7,564 nucleotides of DNA from Halobacteriales archaeon (GTDB lineage Archaea > Halobacteriota > Halobacteria > Halorutilales > JAHENH01), in assembly GCA_018609935.1 (NCBI GenBank), contig JAHENH010000143.1, forward strand, positions 1 through 7,564. Reading direction: 5' to 3'. The position numbers were made by a program, and so were the translations under genes. Shown here piece after piece: positions 6,898 to 7,564 of the stretch (position 1 is the stretch's first letter; every line of letters starts with the position of its first letter). The notes under the pieces are model-generated. The model was not told where the DNA came from, did no database searches, and worked only from the letters and a program-made list of their open reading frames with translations.

Positions 6898-7241
6898 TTA
6901 TTGAAAGGCGCTATCTTCTTTTTTTGTTTCTTTTTCTTCTTGTATAGGATATTTATCTTTTAGTTTTGATAGACTTTCTAGGATCCCGACAGCATCTTTT
7001 ACATCACATAATACTGATTTTCTCTTTATTGATTCTACATTTACTTCATCTCCTTCTACGGTAGTTTTTTATATCACCAATAAATCTTAAAATTCTAAAA
7101 TTGTTATCTTCGTTTCTTGCTAATAGTAATTTATCAAACTTTTCACCCTTTTTCCCCTTTCTCTATATATACTTGTTCTTCAATTTCGAATTCTCTACTT
7201 TTGTTTTTTCCAGTAGCAGCAAATGGATCAATTCCAGCCAT
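6898..7241 (-). pseudogene. Unrecognised 113-residue soluble protein, interrupted by two single-base shifts
   Basis: Reading leftward from the ATG complementary to 7239-7241, three frames join into one protein if one base is removed at each of two A-runs (T-runs on the plus strand at 7149-7153 and 7065-7070). The restored product is exactly 113 residues, ending at the TAA complementary to 6898-6900. Pieces: MAGIDPFAATGKNKSREFEI...; FDKLLLARNEDNNFRILRFIG; VEGDEVNVESIKRKSVLCD; DAVGILESLSKLKDKYPIQ. The first two-thirds look like a small beta-rich domain, followed by an amphipathic helix and a Lys/Glu-rich tail ending in DSAFQ. No signal peptide or membrane segment. I do not recognise the family and assign no function. 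The clean fit of all three pieces, the shared strand and the plausible start argue that this is a real gene, either recently broken or carrying sequencing or slippage differences in A-tracts. Confidence 0.65.
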
Positions 7242-7564
7242 TTACAATAATAAATTAATATTTTCCTATCTAAATATTGAAAGATTCAATGAAATAAAAA
7301 CATTAACTATATTTTAATTTCATATATTTTTTAAAAAATAAGATTTGTTATAGAATTATTAATTAAAGGTTTTTATTCTTTTTATATTTGATTAATATAA
7401 TTTAAATATATTATAAGGGATATGATAAATTAATAGAAAATTTGGATAAATAATTTTTGATCGATATATTAATGAGATATAATGTAATTTTTATTATTAT
7501 ATTTTTGAAAGTAATCTTTTTACTTCAATTTATACATATATTATAACTATATTGGATTTTATTA
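7242..7564. other. AT-rich non-coding end of the window
   Basis: No gene, RNA or clear repeat is seen on either strand. The first 60-80 bases must include the promoter of the leftward gene ending at 6898; TATA-like stretches are too common here to choose one. The short open frame on the plus strand across 7117-7317 is the antisense of that gene and is not counted. Confidence 0.5.

Noticed and set aside
7117..7317. Open frame of 66 codons on the plus strand
   Set aside because: It is antisense to the reconstructed 113-residue gene and rich in Ser/Ile/Phe from complementing A-rich codons.

Overview
The window looks like a chromosomal piece of an AT-rich, halophile-type archaeon related to Halobacteria. 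This rests on protein resemblance. The DpsA fragment, a Tat lipoprotein (DUF7405-like), a P19/EfeO-like iron protein (DUF7350-like), a hemerythrin-like protein and an NnrS-like membrane protein all read like haloarchaeal proteins as I remember them, and no database search was possible. The acyl-CoA dehydrogenase is moderately acidic (about 71 D+E against 49 K+R by hand count). Base composition is far more AT-rich than usual for Halobacteria, Lys dominates over Arg, and clear Shine-Dalgarno sites are absent, so leaderless or short-leader transcripts are likely. A low-GC halophilic lineage, perhaps with a reduced or decaying genome, fits; no species can be named.

Layout. 1-189 (minus): 5' part of dpsA, iron-storing mini-ferritin. 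190-504: divergent promoter region. 505-1787 and 1774-2866 (plus): two overlapping secreted iron-related genes, an EfeB/DyP-like Tat lipoprotein and an EfeO/P19-like Tat protein. Both are broken: the first by a -1 frameshift at an A-run and an in-frame TAG, the second by a frameshift that fits an 8-bp deletion. 2867-3355: intergenic, with a terminator-like hairpin and a less AT-rich, repeat-containing island. 3356-4654 (plus): intact acyl-CoA dehydrogenase. 4655-5034: very AT-rich spacer. 5035-5547 (plus): hemerythrin-like protein with altered iron ligands. 5695-6792 (minus): 12-TM NnrS-like protein. 6898-7241 (minus): an unrecognised 113-residue protein interrupted by two single-base shifts, both at A-runs. 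7242-7564: no gene seen.

How they fit together. The left part is an iron module: storage (DpsA) facing an EfeO/EfeB-like uptake pair without a visible Ftr1/EfeU permease. The right part suggests oxygen or nitric oxide handling (hemerythrin-like plus NnrS-like, convergent). The acyl-CoA dehydrogenase is an unrelated metabolic gene.

The most striking point is that three genes carry frame or stop lesions while their downstream protein sequence stays well preserved, and that three of the four frameshifts sit at A-homopolymers. One of these is a perfect A-AAA-AAG slippery heptamer in the correct phase to restore the protein. Recent pseudogenisation, sequencing indels, and slippage-based recoding are all open explanations.
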